From UBA7672 sp965279085 (GTDB lineage Bacteria; Pseudomonadota; Alphaproteobacteria; Caulobacterales; Hyphomonadaceae), in the NCBI GenBank assembly GCA_965279085.1, contig OZ257149.1:2542001-2606000 (forward strand): 64,000 bases of DNA, read 5' to 3'. Position 1 is the stretch's first letter. The number at the start of each line of letters is the position of its first letter. Below the pieces are notes generated by a model. That model made no database searches and was not told where the DNA came from. It saw only the letters and a list, made by a program, of their open reading frames with translations. A program made the position numbers and the translations under genes. Positions 25,663 through 33,025 of the stretch are shown piece after piece.

Positions 25663-26056
25663 ACGCCGAAATGATTGGGCACGGCCCGGTCGCGCTCGCA
25701 TCGCACGCGCGCGCAAGACGCTTAAGCGACGCCCTCGCCGTTTCCAGCTCCGCGATCTTGGCTTCGACCGCAACGAGCCTTTCCTTCGCCAGTTCCCGCG
25801 CGCGCTGCCTGTCGTGCCCTGCGTCCAGTTCCAGCAACTCCTCGATCTGGTCCAGCGTGAACCCGGCCGCCTGCGCGGAACGGATGAAGGCGAGCCGCCG
25901 CACATCCTCGTCCCTATAGCGCCTGATGCCGCCCGCAACCCCGCCGCCCGCCGCGCGCTTAGGCGTCCGCAGCAGGCCCCGCCTCTGATAGTAACGCACT
26001 GTCTCGACCCCCACGCCTCCCGCCCGCGCGAGGCCAGCAATCGTCATCTCCGACAT
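25652..26056 (-). CDS. MerR-family transcriptional regulator
   Basis: This 134-residue regulator has the MerR helix-turn-helix (AGLARAGGVGVETVRYYQRR, then GLLRTPKR) and dimerisation helix, with the usual C-terminal metal-binding region CDASATGPCPII. MerR proper also needs a Cys near residue 80 in the dimer helix; here the segment reads LELDAGHD without Cys, so mercury sensing of the classical kind is unlikely. It is divergent from the glutaredoxin-MauE gene. A MerR-type promoter lies between them, so it very likely controls that gene and itself. Confidence 0.88.
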   Translation of the reverse strand: MSEMTIAGLARAGGVGVETVRYYQRRGLLRTPKRAAGGGVAGGIRRYRDEDVRRLAFIRSAQAAGFTLDQIEELLELDAGHDRQRARELAKERLVAVEAKIAELETARASLKRLARACDASATGPCPIISAFSR

Positions 26057-26057
26057 G

Positions 26058-26088
26058 ATTGACTCCGTACCATGGTACGGACCCTACA
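26058..26088 (+). promoter_or_regulatory. MerR-type promoter with 19-bp spacer and palindromic operator
   Basis: -35 TTGACT (26058-26063) and -10 CTACAT (26083-26088) are separated by exactly 19 bases. The spacer holds a perfect 16-bp palindrome, CCGTACCATGGTACGG (26064-26079). A long spacer with a dyad operator is the signature of MerR-activated promoters. It reads toward the glutaredoxin-MauE gene, whose ATG is 37 bases downstream. Confidence 0.85.
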
Positions 26089-26124
26089 TGGGAATGACGC
26101 GTTGAATGACAAGTGGAGACAACG

Positions 26125-26895
26125 ATGTCAGCCGGCCCAAAGAAAACCGCCGCCCTCTACCGCATGGTCATGCCAAAGCACGTCTGCCCATGGGGCCTGA
26201 AAACGAAGCACCTGCTGCAAAGCCGCGGCTACAGCGTGGACGACCACTGGCTTCGCACCCGCGAGGAAACCGACGCCTTCAAAGCAGAGCACAACGTCAA
26301 GACGACGCCGCAGACCTTCATCGATGGCCAGCGCATCGGAGGCTATGACGACCTGCGCCGCCATCTCGGCCTCAAGGTGCGCGACCCCAATTCGAAGACC
26401 TACACGCCTGTCCTCGCCGTCTTCGCGACCACCGCCCTGATGGCGCTCGCACTCAGCCATGCCGTTTACAGCTCGCCCATCACGGTCCGCGCCGCCGAAT
26501 GGTTCATCGGCCTGTCGATGATGGCGCTCGCCATGCTGAAGCTCCAGAACCTCTCCAGCTTCGCGACCATGTTCCTCAACTATGACCTGCTGGCCCGCCG
26601 CTTTGTGCCCTACGGCAAGGTCTATCCGTTCGCCGAACTCGGCGCCGGCGCGCTGATGGTTGCGGGCGTGTTTACGTGGATCTCAGCGCCTGTGGCCCTC
26701 TTCATCGGCGGCATCGGCGCGGTCTCGGTCTTCAAGGCCGTCTATGTCGACAAGCGCGAACTCAAATGCGCCTGCGTGGGCGGTGACAGCAACGTGCCGC
26801 TGGGCTTCATCTCGCTTACCGAGAACCTGATGATGATCGCCATGGCGGTGTGGATGCTCGCGGCGCCGATGCCGGGTATGCCCGCGATGGGCTAG
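26125..26895 (+). CDS. Glutaredoxin-MauE/DoxX-like fused membrane protein
   Basis: The 256 residues carry an N-terminal glutaredoxin-like domain (1-75, with CPWG in VMPKHVCPWGLKTKHLL and TTPQTFIDGQRIGGYDDLR) and a C-terminal membrane part (four or five helices) of the MauE/DoxX type. A Cys pair is in the loop LKCACVGGDS. The glutaredoxin motif has one Cys (CPWG), not CPYC. Such fusions are thought to move electrons across the membrane or maturate proteins. I start at ATG 26125 because GTGGAG lies just upstream. The MerR promoter suggests metal or redox-stress induction. Confidence 0.82.
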   Translation: MSAGPKKTAALYRMVMPKHVCPWGLKTKHLLQSRGYSVDDHWLRTREETDAFKAEHNVKTTPQTFIDGQRIGGYDDLRRHLGLKVRDPNSKTYTPVLAVFATTALMALALSHAVYSSPITVRAAEWFIGLSMMALAMLKLQNLSSFATMFLNYDLLARRFVPYGKVYPFAELGAGALMVAGVFTWISAPVALFIGGIGAVSVFKAVYVDKRELKCACVGGDSNVPLGFISLTENLMMIAMAVWMLAAPMPGMPAMG

Positions 26896-27098
26896 TGGCT
26901 GATTGCGTCACCTCGTCGTGAGTATTGTCGCGAGATGTAGCGCGGCCCATACGCCACGGCGCATCCGCGACAAGCTGCGACACATCTGAACGCAACAAAA
27001 CAACCGTCATAAGCGCTGTTCATGCGCTCAGGCGTTGTCTGGTCATACAGCGACGACGCCACTCCTCCCCGGCGCCGCCGGAAAAAAGGAGACCAGAC

Positions 27099-27593
27099 AT
27101 GAAACGCATTCTTCCCACCGCCGCGGCCTTCATCGCCGCCGCCGCCCCTCTCGCCGCCCCGGCTGCTTTCGCGGAACCGCAACGCGGCGGCTACGAGCAG
27201 AACCGGGACAACCGCTACGACCGCAATGATCGTGACGACCGCCGCGACTCCCGCGTCGTCGTCAAGAAGCACACCACCATCTGGCGCGACAACCGCTCCA
27301 ACGCCCGCTGGGACGCACGCCAGCACAATGGCTACTACATCTACAACACGTGGTACTATGGCCAGCCGTCCGCCAACGCCTACCGCACGCGCGGTTTCCA
27401 GCTTGGCTACAAGCCGTGGGCCCGCGGCGATCGCCTGGGCGCCCACAACAACGGCTATCGCGAAGTGAATTATCGCGACTACCGCCTCAACGCACCGCCG
27501 CGCGGCTACCACTATGTGCGCGACGACAACACGGGTGAGATCATTCTCGCGGCGATCGCCACCGGCATCATCGCATCGATCATCCTGAACTAG
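27099..27593 (+). CDS. RcnB-family periplasmic protein
   Basis: This 164-residue exported protein has a signal peptide (MKRILPTAAAFIAAAAPLAA, cleaved near AFA), a charged Asp/Arg/Asn-rich linker and the RcnB domain: NGYYIYNTWYYGQPSA, GYKPWARGDRLG, YRLNAPPRGYHYVRDD and a hydrophobic end. RcnB in E. coli modulates nickel and cobalt export; most alphaproteobacterial homologues are untested. ATG 27099 has AAAAGGAGA. A terminator follows. Confidence 0.85.
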   Translation: MKRILPTAAAFIAAAAPLAAPAAFAEPQRGGYEQNRDNRYDRNDRDDRRDSRVVVKKHTTIWRDNRSNARWDARQHNGYYIYNTWYYGQPSANAYRTRGFQLGYKPWARGDRLGAHNNGYREVNYRDYRLNAPPRGYHYVRDDNTGEIILAAIATGIIASIILN

Positions 27594-27639
27594 CGACTCA
27601 GGGCCCAACACTCAGGCTGAGGCACGGCCTGATACGACG

Positions 27640-27672
27640 ACGCCCCGGAGGAAACTCCGGGGCGTTGCTGTT
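27640..27672 (+). terminator. Rho-independent terminator after the RcnB gene
   Basis: A 10-bp perfect stem (CGCCCCGGAG, loop GAAA, CTCCGGGGCG at 27641-27664) is followed by TTGCTGTTGC. It lies between convergent genes. Confidence 0.8.
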
Positions 27673-27697
27673 GCCTCGGGAGGAACAGCCCTGGCGC

Positions 27698-28450
27698 TTA
27701 AGCGCTCTTCTTGGTGTCGCGTGACGGTCCGAGGCGCGGGACCAGCATCCCCACCTGCCGACGGTATTCACGGTAACGCTCGCCGAAATGCGCCACGAGG
27801 TCGCGTTCCTCGAACCAGATGCCGACAAAGATATAACCCGTCGTCATGATCGCGAAGAACAGATGACCCATGCTCATCTGCGGCGCCGCCCAGAAGGCGA
27901 GGATGAAGCCGAGATACAGCGGATGCCGAATAAAGCGGTAAAACAGCGGGGTCACAAACGGCCCGTCGCCTTCCTTGATCTTCAGGAGCTTCGCGAAGCC
28001 CTGGCTCAGACCGAAAAGGTGGAAATGGCTGATCAGGAAAGTGCTCGCCAGCAGCAGCGCCCAGCCAGACCACGACAACGCGACGATCACGCCCGCCGCG
28101 ATAGGATCGGTCACCGACCACACAAGGTCGGGCAGCGGCCGCCACTGCCATACGATCAGCGCCAGCGCCGCCGTGGCCGCCAGCACGAAGGTCGAGCGCT
28201 CCGCCGCCTTCGGCACGATCTTTGTCCACCACCGCTTGAACCCCGGCCGCGCCATGATCGTGTGCTGCACGGCGAAGAGCCCGAGCAGCGCTCCGTTGAT
28301 GACGAGGGATGTCACAAGATCGCCGGGCGTCCCCGTATCGATCGTGGTTGGAACGAACACGCCTTCGATCCAGAGGATCGCGTAGACGAACGTTCCGAGA
28401 AACAACACATACACAATCGCGCTGTACAGCGCCGCCAGGACACTGCCCAT
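27698..28450 (-). CDS. mddA: Methanethiol S-methyltransferase-like membrane enzyme (MddA)
   Basis: The 250-residue protein has five or six membrane helices and the isoprenylcysteine/NnrU-like methyltransferase core: AVQHTIMARPGFKRWW, GLSQGFAKLLKIKEGDGPFV, TPLFYRFIRHPLYLGFILAF, then FEERDLVAHFGERYREYRRQ. The RHPxYxG and EERDL motifs bind S-adenosylmethionine. The pattern is close to MddA, which methylates methanethiol to dimethylsulphide in the inner membrane. Other isoprenylcysteine-type methyltransferases are possible. It sits upstream on the same strand of no related gene. Confidence 0.75.
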   Translation of the reverse strand: MGSVLAALYSAIVYVLFLGTFVYAILWIEGVFVPTTIDTGTPGDLVTSLVINGALLGLFAVQHTIMARPGFKRWWTKIVPKAAERSTFVLAATAALALIVWQWRPLPDLVWSVTDPIAAGVIVALSWSGWALLLASTFLISHFHLFGLSQGFAKLLKIKEGDGPFVTPLFYRFIRHPLYLGFILAFWAAPQMSMGHLFFAIMTTGYIFVGIWFEERDLVAHFGERYREYRRQVGMLVPRLGPSRDTKKSA

Positions 28451-28499
28451 CTGGTTCTCCAGTCTTCTTTTTCTTTTTGCGCCGGCTAGCCCGGCTGCT

Positions 28500-28781
28500 T
28501 CAGTTGTTCGCCGTCAGCGGATCGATGATCTGCGGAACTTCCGTGATGCGTGTCACGGGAATGCCACTCAGCTCGGCGTGCTTCCTGATCGTTTCCTCGC
28601 TGTCGGCGAGATAGATGCAGAAGGCCTTGTCTCCGCCGACATAGCTGTGCTGCCAGTGGAGCGCGCCGATCTTCTCGATCGCCCGGTTGGACGAGCGCGC
28701 CGCCCCGCACAGTTCGACCAGCGACATCCCGCCAATGCCGGGTATGTCGCGCTCGATCAGGAACCGCTTGAGATGCGCCAA
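28500..28781 (-). CDS. DUF4242 small protein
   Basis: This 93-residue protein matches DUF4242: a start like MAHLKRFLIERDIPGIGGMS, then QHSYVGGDKAFCIYLADSEE and an end on ITEVPQIIDP. The fold is a ferredoxin-like dimer; some homologues bind nickel. It is divergent from the LysR gene, 108 bases away, and is a possible target of it. Confidence 0.85.
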   Translation of the reverse strand: MAHLKRFLIERDIPGIGGMSLVELCGAARSSNRAIEKIGALHWQHSYVGGDKAFCIYLADSEETIRKHAELSGIPVTRITEVPQIIDPLTANN

Positions 28782-28862
28782 GGGCTTCCTCCCGCCGGAT
28801 AGTTCGCAGGGGGCAATCTCGCGCCGGGCCCACGATAAGCCAAACTAAAAGTTCTTGGCATG

Positions 28863-28881
28863 ACTAAAGAAAAACTTTAGT
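28863..28881. promoter_or_regulatory. Dyad operator next to the LysR gene
   Basis: ACTAAAG (28863-28869) and CTTTAGT (28875-28881) form a perfect inverted repeat around AAAAA. A related sequence, AACTAAAAGTT, lies at 28843-28853. Both are in the AT-rich divergent promoter region; the second arm lies 8 bases from the LysR start, as expected for autoregulation. Confidence 0.65.
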
Positions 28882-28889
28882 TATTGGGA

Positions 28890-29831
28890 ATGGTCGCGCC
28901 CTCGCATCTGAAGTCGCTTCAGGCCCTCGAACTCGCCGTCCGGCTGGGCTCGCTGAAGGATGCGGCCGACGAACTCGCCATCACGCCCGCCGCCGTGGGC
29001 CAGCGCGTGAAGGCGCTTGAGGACTATCTCGGCATCGACCTGCTCGTGCGCGGCCGCTCGGGTCTCAGGCCTACCGCTCCGCTCGCCTCCGCCCTGCCGC
29101 ATCTCACCGCCGCCTTCCGCGAACTCGACAACGTCTCGTCAGCGCTCGACCTCCAGCGCACACACGAGATCCACATCGCGGCGTCGTCAGACTTCGCCGA
29201 ACTCTGGCTGCTGCCGCGCCTCGTCGAATTCCGCGTACGCCATCCCAATGTGCGCTTCTGCATCAATGGCGAAGGCGACGCCCCGTTGCGCATCGGCGCC
29301 GCCGACTGCGAGATCCGCTTCGGCGCGCGCAAGCGCGATCCCGCCGCCGATATCCTGTTCCGCGACTTCGTGTTGCCGGTCTCCTCGCCCGAGAATGCGC
29401 GCCGCATCGCCCGCCTGTCGCGCCGCGAGCGGCTCGAAGGCTTCCCGCTGCTTCATCTCGATTTCTACAAGGACGATCCGGCCGCGCCCGACTGGGTCAG
29501 GTGGATCAAGGATCACCGCCTCAAGCGCACGGCGCCAGAACGCGGCATCCGCTTCCAGCGCATCACCCACGCCATCGAAGCCGTGCTGGTCAATGCCGGC
29601 CTCACCTTGTGCGGCCTCGCCCTCATCGCGCCGCGGGTCGAGGACAAGCAGCTCACCCTGCCCTTCCCCATGACAACGGGCGTGCGCACGGAACACGCCT
29701 TCCAGGCGAACTTCCGCCCTGACGCTGTCACCCGCCCACAGGTCCGCCGCTTTCGCGAATGGCTCAACACGCAAGCCGAAACCACCCGCGACTGGCTCAC
29801 GCAGGCCAGCGGCGAGAAGACAATGGCGTGA
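28890..29831 (+). CDS. LysR-family transcriptional regulator (GcvA-like)
   Basis: This 313-residue regulator has the LysR helix-turn-helix (LQALELAVRLGSLKDAADEL, then AITPAAVGQRVKALEDYLGI) and a substrate-binding domain of the GcvA/AmpR subgroup (SDFAELWLLPRLVEFRVRHP, then IRFGA). The ATG at 28890 gives no clear ribosome site; TTG 28884 is an alternative. The divergent DUF4242 gene and the dyad at 28863-28881 suggest it controls that promoter. The DUF4139 genes follow on the same strand. Confidence 0.9.
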   Translation: MVAPSHLKSLQALELAVRLGSLKDAADELAITPAAVGQRVKALEDYLGIDLLVRGRSGLRPTAPLASALPHLTAAFRELDNVSSALDLQRTHEIHIAASSDFAELWLLPRLVEFRVRHPNVRFCINGEGDAPLRIGAADCEIRFGARKRDPAADILFRDFVLPVSSPENARRIARLSRRERLEGFPLLHLDFYKDDPAAPDWVRWIKDHRLKRTAPERGIRFQRITHAIEAVLVNAGLTLCGLALIAPRVEDKQLTLPFPMTTGVRTEHAFQANFRPDAVTRPQVRRFREWLNTQAETTRDWLTQASGEKTMA

Positions 29832-29914
29832 CACGCACGAACTGCAGCTGCGAACACATTTCCGCCTGAACACAAAGCAGGCTAGTCTTCCCGCCAATGA
29901 TTGGGGACACGCTC

Positions 29915-31297
29915 ATGAAACTCCGCATCGCCCTCGCTGCATCGTGCGCACTGATCGCCCTGCCGTCCGCTGTCGCGCAGGAACGCCAGCTGGCCGTCAC
30001 GATCTACGCGAACGATCTCGCTCTCGTGCAGGACAAGCGGCCGGTCGATCTCAATGGCGGCCGACAGCGTCTCGAATTCGCGGATGTCTCCGCCAAGATC
30101 CGGCCAGAGACCGTCTCGCTCTCGGCGAACGGCATCACCATCGTTGAACAGAATTTCGACTTCGACCTGCTCACGCCCGGCAAGCTGATGGAGAAGGCTG
30201 TCGGCTCGACGGTCACCATCGTGCGCGTCAATCCCGCCACCGGCGCCGAGGTGCGCGAGAAAGCGCAAGTCCTCGCCACCAATGGCGGCGTCGTACTGAA
30301 GATCGGCGAGCGCATCGAAGTGCTGCGCGACGACGGCCTGCCCGTCCGCGTGATCTTCGACAAGGTGCCGGACAATCTCCGCGCCCGCCCCACGCTCTCC
30401 GTCACCGTCAATGGCGCCAGCAGGGGCAGGCAGCCCGCCACGCTCAGCTATCTGACGCCCGGCCTCGGCTGGCGCGCCGACTATGTCGCCCTCTACGATG
30501 ACGCCGCCGCCAAGATCGACGTGCAGGGCTGGGTCACGCTCACCAATTCCAGCGGCACAACCTACGACAACGCACAGACCACGCTCGTCGCCGGCGCGCC
30601 GATGATCGCCGGCCAGTACCGGCAGCAGCAATATCGCCCGCAACCACCGCGCCCCAACCTTGTCCAGGCCGGAACCGAAACCGGCGACCGTGAACGCCTC
30701 GGCGACTTCTACTTGTACCCGCTCGCCGAACGCACCACGATCGCCAACATGCAGACCAAGCAGGTCTCCTTCCTCGACGTGCACGGCGTTCCCGCCCAGC
30801 ATGGCTACGAATTTCGCAACTACTGGATGGGCACGCAGGAACAGCCGCAGAGCGCCAGGACGGTCTACCGCTTCTCCACCGGCTCCGCCGACGGTCTCGG
30901 CGACCAGCTGCCCGCCGGCATCCTGCGCTTCTACATGCGCGACAAAAAGGGCGATCCGCAATTCATTGGCGAAAGCACCGTCGATCACACGCCGATGGGC
31001 TCCACCCTCTCCCTCTCCACCGGCGACGCCTTCGACGTGAAGGTGAAGCCCGTCGTCGAGAAGCGCGAGAAGATCGGCGACCGCAACTGGCGCACCACGA
31101 TGCGCTACTCGCTCACCAACGCCAGCCCGAAAGCGGTCACCGTCAGGGTGCAGCAGGATGGCCTGTGGGGCGACACGCGCATCGTCACCGAAAGCCAGAG
31201 AAGCACCCGCCTCAATGCAGACGTCGCTGAATGGACCGTCGAAGTCCCGGCCAACGGCAAGGCCGAACTCACCGCCGTGTTCGAGTCCACCTACTGA
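29915..31297 (+). CDS. DUF4139-family exported protein, first paralogue
   Basis: The 460-residue product has a signal peptide (MKLRIALAASCALIALPSAV) and the DUF4139 fold: an N-terminal segment (LALVQDKRPVDL), then YLTPGLGWRADYVALYD, DVQGWVTLTNSSGTTYDNAQ, and beta-rich repeats to the end. The linker after TTLVAGAP is rich in Gln/Pro and Tyr (residues ~230-255). ATG 29915 starts the signal peptide; ATG 29897 is possible. The paralogue follows 11 bases later, so they form an operon. The function of the family is unknown. Confidence 0.88.
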   Translation: MKLRIALAASCALIALPSAVAQERQLAVTIYANDLALVQDKRPVDLNGGRQRLEFADVSAKIRPETVSLSANGITIVEQNFDFDLLTPGKLMEKAVGSTVTIVRVNPATGAEVREKAQVLATNGGVVLKIGERIEVLRDDGLPVRVIFDKVPDNLRARPTLSVTVNGASRGRQPATLSYLTPGLGWRADYVALYDDAAAKIDVQGWVTLTNSSGTTYDNAQTTLVAGAPMIAGQYRQQQYRPQPPRPNLVQAGTETGDRERLGDFYLYPLAERTTIANMQTKQVSFLDVHGVPAQHGYEFRNYWMGTQEQPQSARTVYRFSTGSADGLGDQLPAGILRFYMRDKKGDPQFIGESTVDHTPMGSTLSLSTGDAFDVKVKPVVEKREKIGDRNWRTTMRYSLTNASPKAVTVRVQQDGLWGDTRIVTESQRSTRLNADVAEWTVEVPANGKAELTAVFESTY

Positions 31298-31308
31298 GGC
31301 CAGGCCCG

Positions 31309-32988
31309 ATGCGCACGGCTCACGCCAGCCGCCTTGCCGCCGCCGCGCTCGCCATCCTGGCCGCGCCGTCGATGATCCATGGGGCGGCCCATGCGCAAGC
31401 CGTGCTGGCCGCCGCCCCGCACGATCTCTCCGTCACCGTCTACCGCGATCCCTATCGCGACGAAGGCGGCTTCGATCTCAATGACCTGCAAGGCTTCGCC
31501 TTCATCACCGAGACGCGCCGCGTCGTCATCCCGCCCGGCCAGCACCAGCTGCGTTTCGAAGGCGTGGCCGACGGCATCGAACCGGAATCCGTCATCGTCA
31601 CCGGCCTGCCCTCCGGCGTGATCGAGAAGAACCGCGACGCCGCCCTGCTCAGCCCCGCCGCGCTCGTCGATTCAGCACAGGCGCAGGGCGGCCGCGTCCT
31701 GCTCGCGCGCACCAACCCCGCCACCGGCGAGACCACGCGCACCGAAGGCGTCATCCGTTCGGCGGCCAGCGGCGTAGTCGTCGAAACGCCCGATGGCGTC
31801 GAGGCGCTGCGCTGTTCCGGCCTGCCCGAAACCTTCGGCTTTGAATCCGCCGGCACGGGCCTCTCCGCCAAGCCCACCCTCTCCGTCCTCACGCGCACCA
31901 CGGAGCGCATCGAAGCCATCGTGCAGATCTCGTATCTGGCGCGCGGCTTCGACTGGTCAGCCGACTATGTCGTGAACATGCAGGACACGCCGGGCAAGAT
32001 GGATCTCGGCGCGTGGGTCACGCTCGCCAATGGCAACGGCACAGGCTTTCCCGACGCCCGCGTGCAAGTCGTCGCTGGCCGCCTCAACCGCGACACGGGC
32101 GAACTCGACCCCATCATCCTCGGCCAGCCGATCTACGCCTATTGCTGGCCGCAAGGCAGCACCAGCAACATCGATCCACCAATAGCAATCGAACGCGCCT
32201 TCCCGCTCGGCTTCGATCCCACGGACTACATGGATTATGATGGACGCGGCAGGGACGTCGTCGTCGTCACCGCCATGAAGCGGGAGGAAACGGTACAGGA
32301 CATCGCCATGGCCGTGCAGGCCATCACCAGCGAGACCATGGGCGAGGCGGAAAGCCTCGGCGACCTCAAGCTCTATCGCGTGCCTGATCGCGCCACGATC
32401 GCCAGCCGCCAGTCCAAGCAAGTCCGCATGCTCGACCGCGCCGATATTCCCGTGGCGCGGCTCTACGAAGCCGATCTCAGCGCCAACTACAATCAGGCGT
32501 TCGAGCCCATGGTCATCCTGCTGCGCACCACGAACGACACGAAGAACAATCTCGGCATCCCGCTGCCGTCCGGCCGCGTCGCCGTGTTCGAGACAGCGGG
32601 AACGGGCGAAGGCCGCCTCCTCTCCGCCGAAACCAACCTGCGCGACATCGCCGTCGACGAAGAAACCGAATTCGAGCTATCGCAAAGCGCCGACGTCCAG
32701 ATCAAGCAGACGGTCGAAAGCCGAACGGTCACCGGTCCGCCCCCGCCGGTCGTCCCCGGCGCCACCGACCGCATCCGCCGCTCGCCCACCCTGCAGGTCA
32801 ACCGCCTTGAGATCACCAACGCCCGCCCCTTCGCCATCGCGACTGAGGTGCGTCTCGATCTCGGTGACGGACAGCAACTCGTGCGCGCCGATCATCCCGC
32901 CGCCCAGAAAAACGGCCGCCCCATCTTCCGCGTCACCGTTCCCGCCAATAGCTCGCTGGAAATCCGCTACCAGACGACGACGCCTTAG
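31309..32988 (+). CDS. DUF4139-family exported protein with a TonB-plug-like insertion
   Basis: This 559-residue paralogue of the preceding protein has a signal peptide (cleaved near AAHAQ) and the DUF4139 blocks (YLARGFDWSADYVVNMQD, GAWVTLANGNGTGFPDARVQ). Where the first protein has its Gln/Pro linker, this one has a longer segment. Residues 316-344 within it read DVVVVTAMKREETVQDIAMA, continuing to SETM. This strongly resembles the TonB-dependent-receptor plug start (compare VIITATQREENLQDVPVS at 15197). The DUF4139 sequence resumes at SLGDLKLYRVPDRATIASRQ. ATG 31309 sits 11 bases after the previous stop; the frame extends to 31231 inside that gene. Confidence 0.85.
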   Translation: MRTAHASRLAAAALAILAAPSMIHGAAHAQAVLAAAPHDLSVTVYRDPYRDEGGFDLNDLQGFAFITETRRVVIPPGQHQLRFEGVADGIEPESVIVTGLPSGVIEKNRDAALLSPAALVDSAQAQGGRVLLARTNPATGETTRTEGVIRSAASGVVVETPDGVEALRCSGLPETFGFESAGTGLSAKPTLSVLTRTTERIEAIVQISYLARGFDWSADYVVNMQDTPGKMDLGAWVTLANGNGTGFPDARVQVVAGRLNRDTGELDPIILGQPIYAYCWPQGSTSNIDPPIAIERAFPLGFDPTDYMDYDGRGRDVVVVTAMKREETVQDIAMAVQAITSETMGEAESLGDLKLYRVPDRATIASRQSKQVRMLDRADIPVARLYEADLSANYNQAFEPMVILLRTTNDTKNNLGIPLPSGRVAVFETAGTGEGRLLSAETNLRDIAVDEETEFELSQSADVQIKQTVESRTVTGPPPPVVPGATDRIRRSPTLQVNRLEITNARPFAIATEVRLDLGDGQQLVRADHPAAQKNGRPIFRVTVPANSSLEIRYQTTTP

Positions 32989-33025
32989 TGCGGCGGCGCT
33001 CCAGGCGGCGGAGTAGCCAGGTGAA

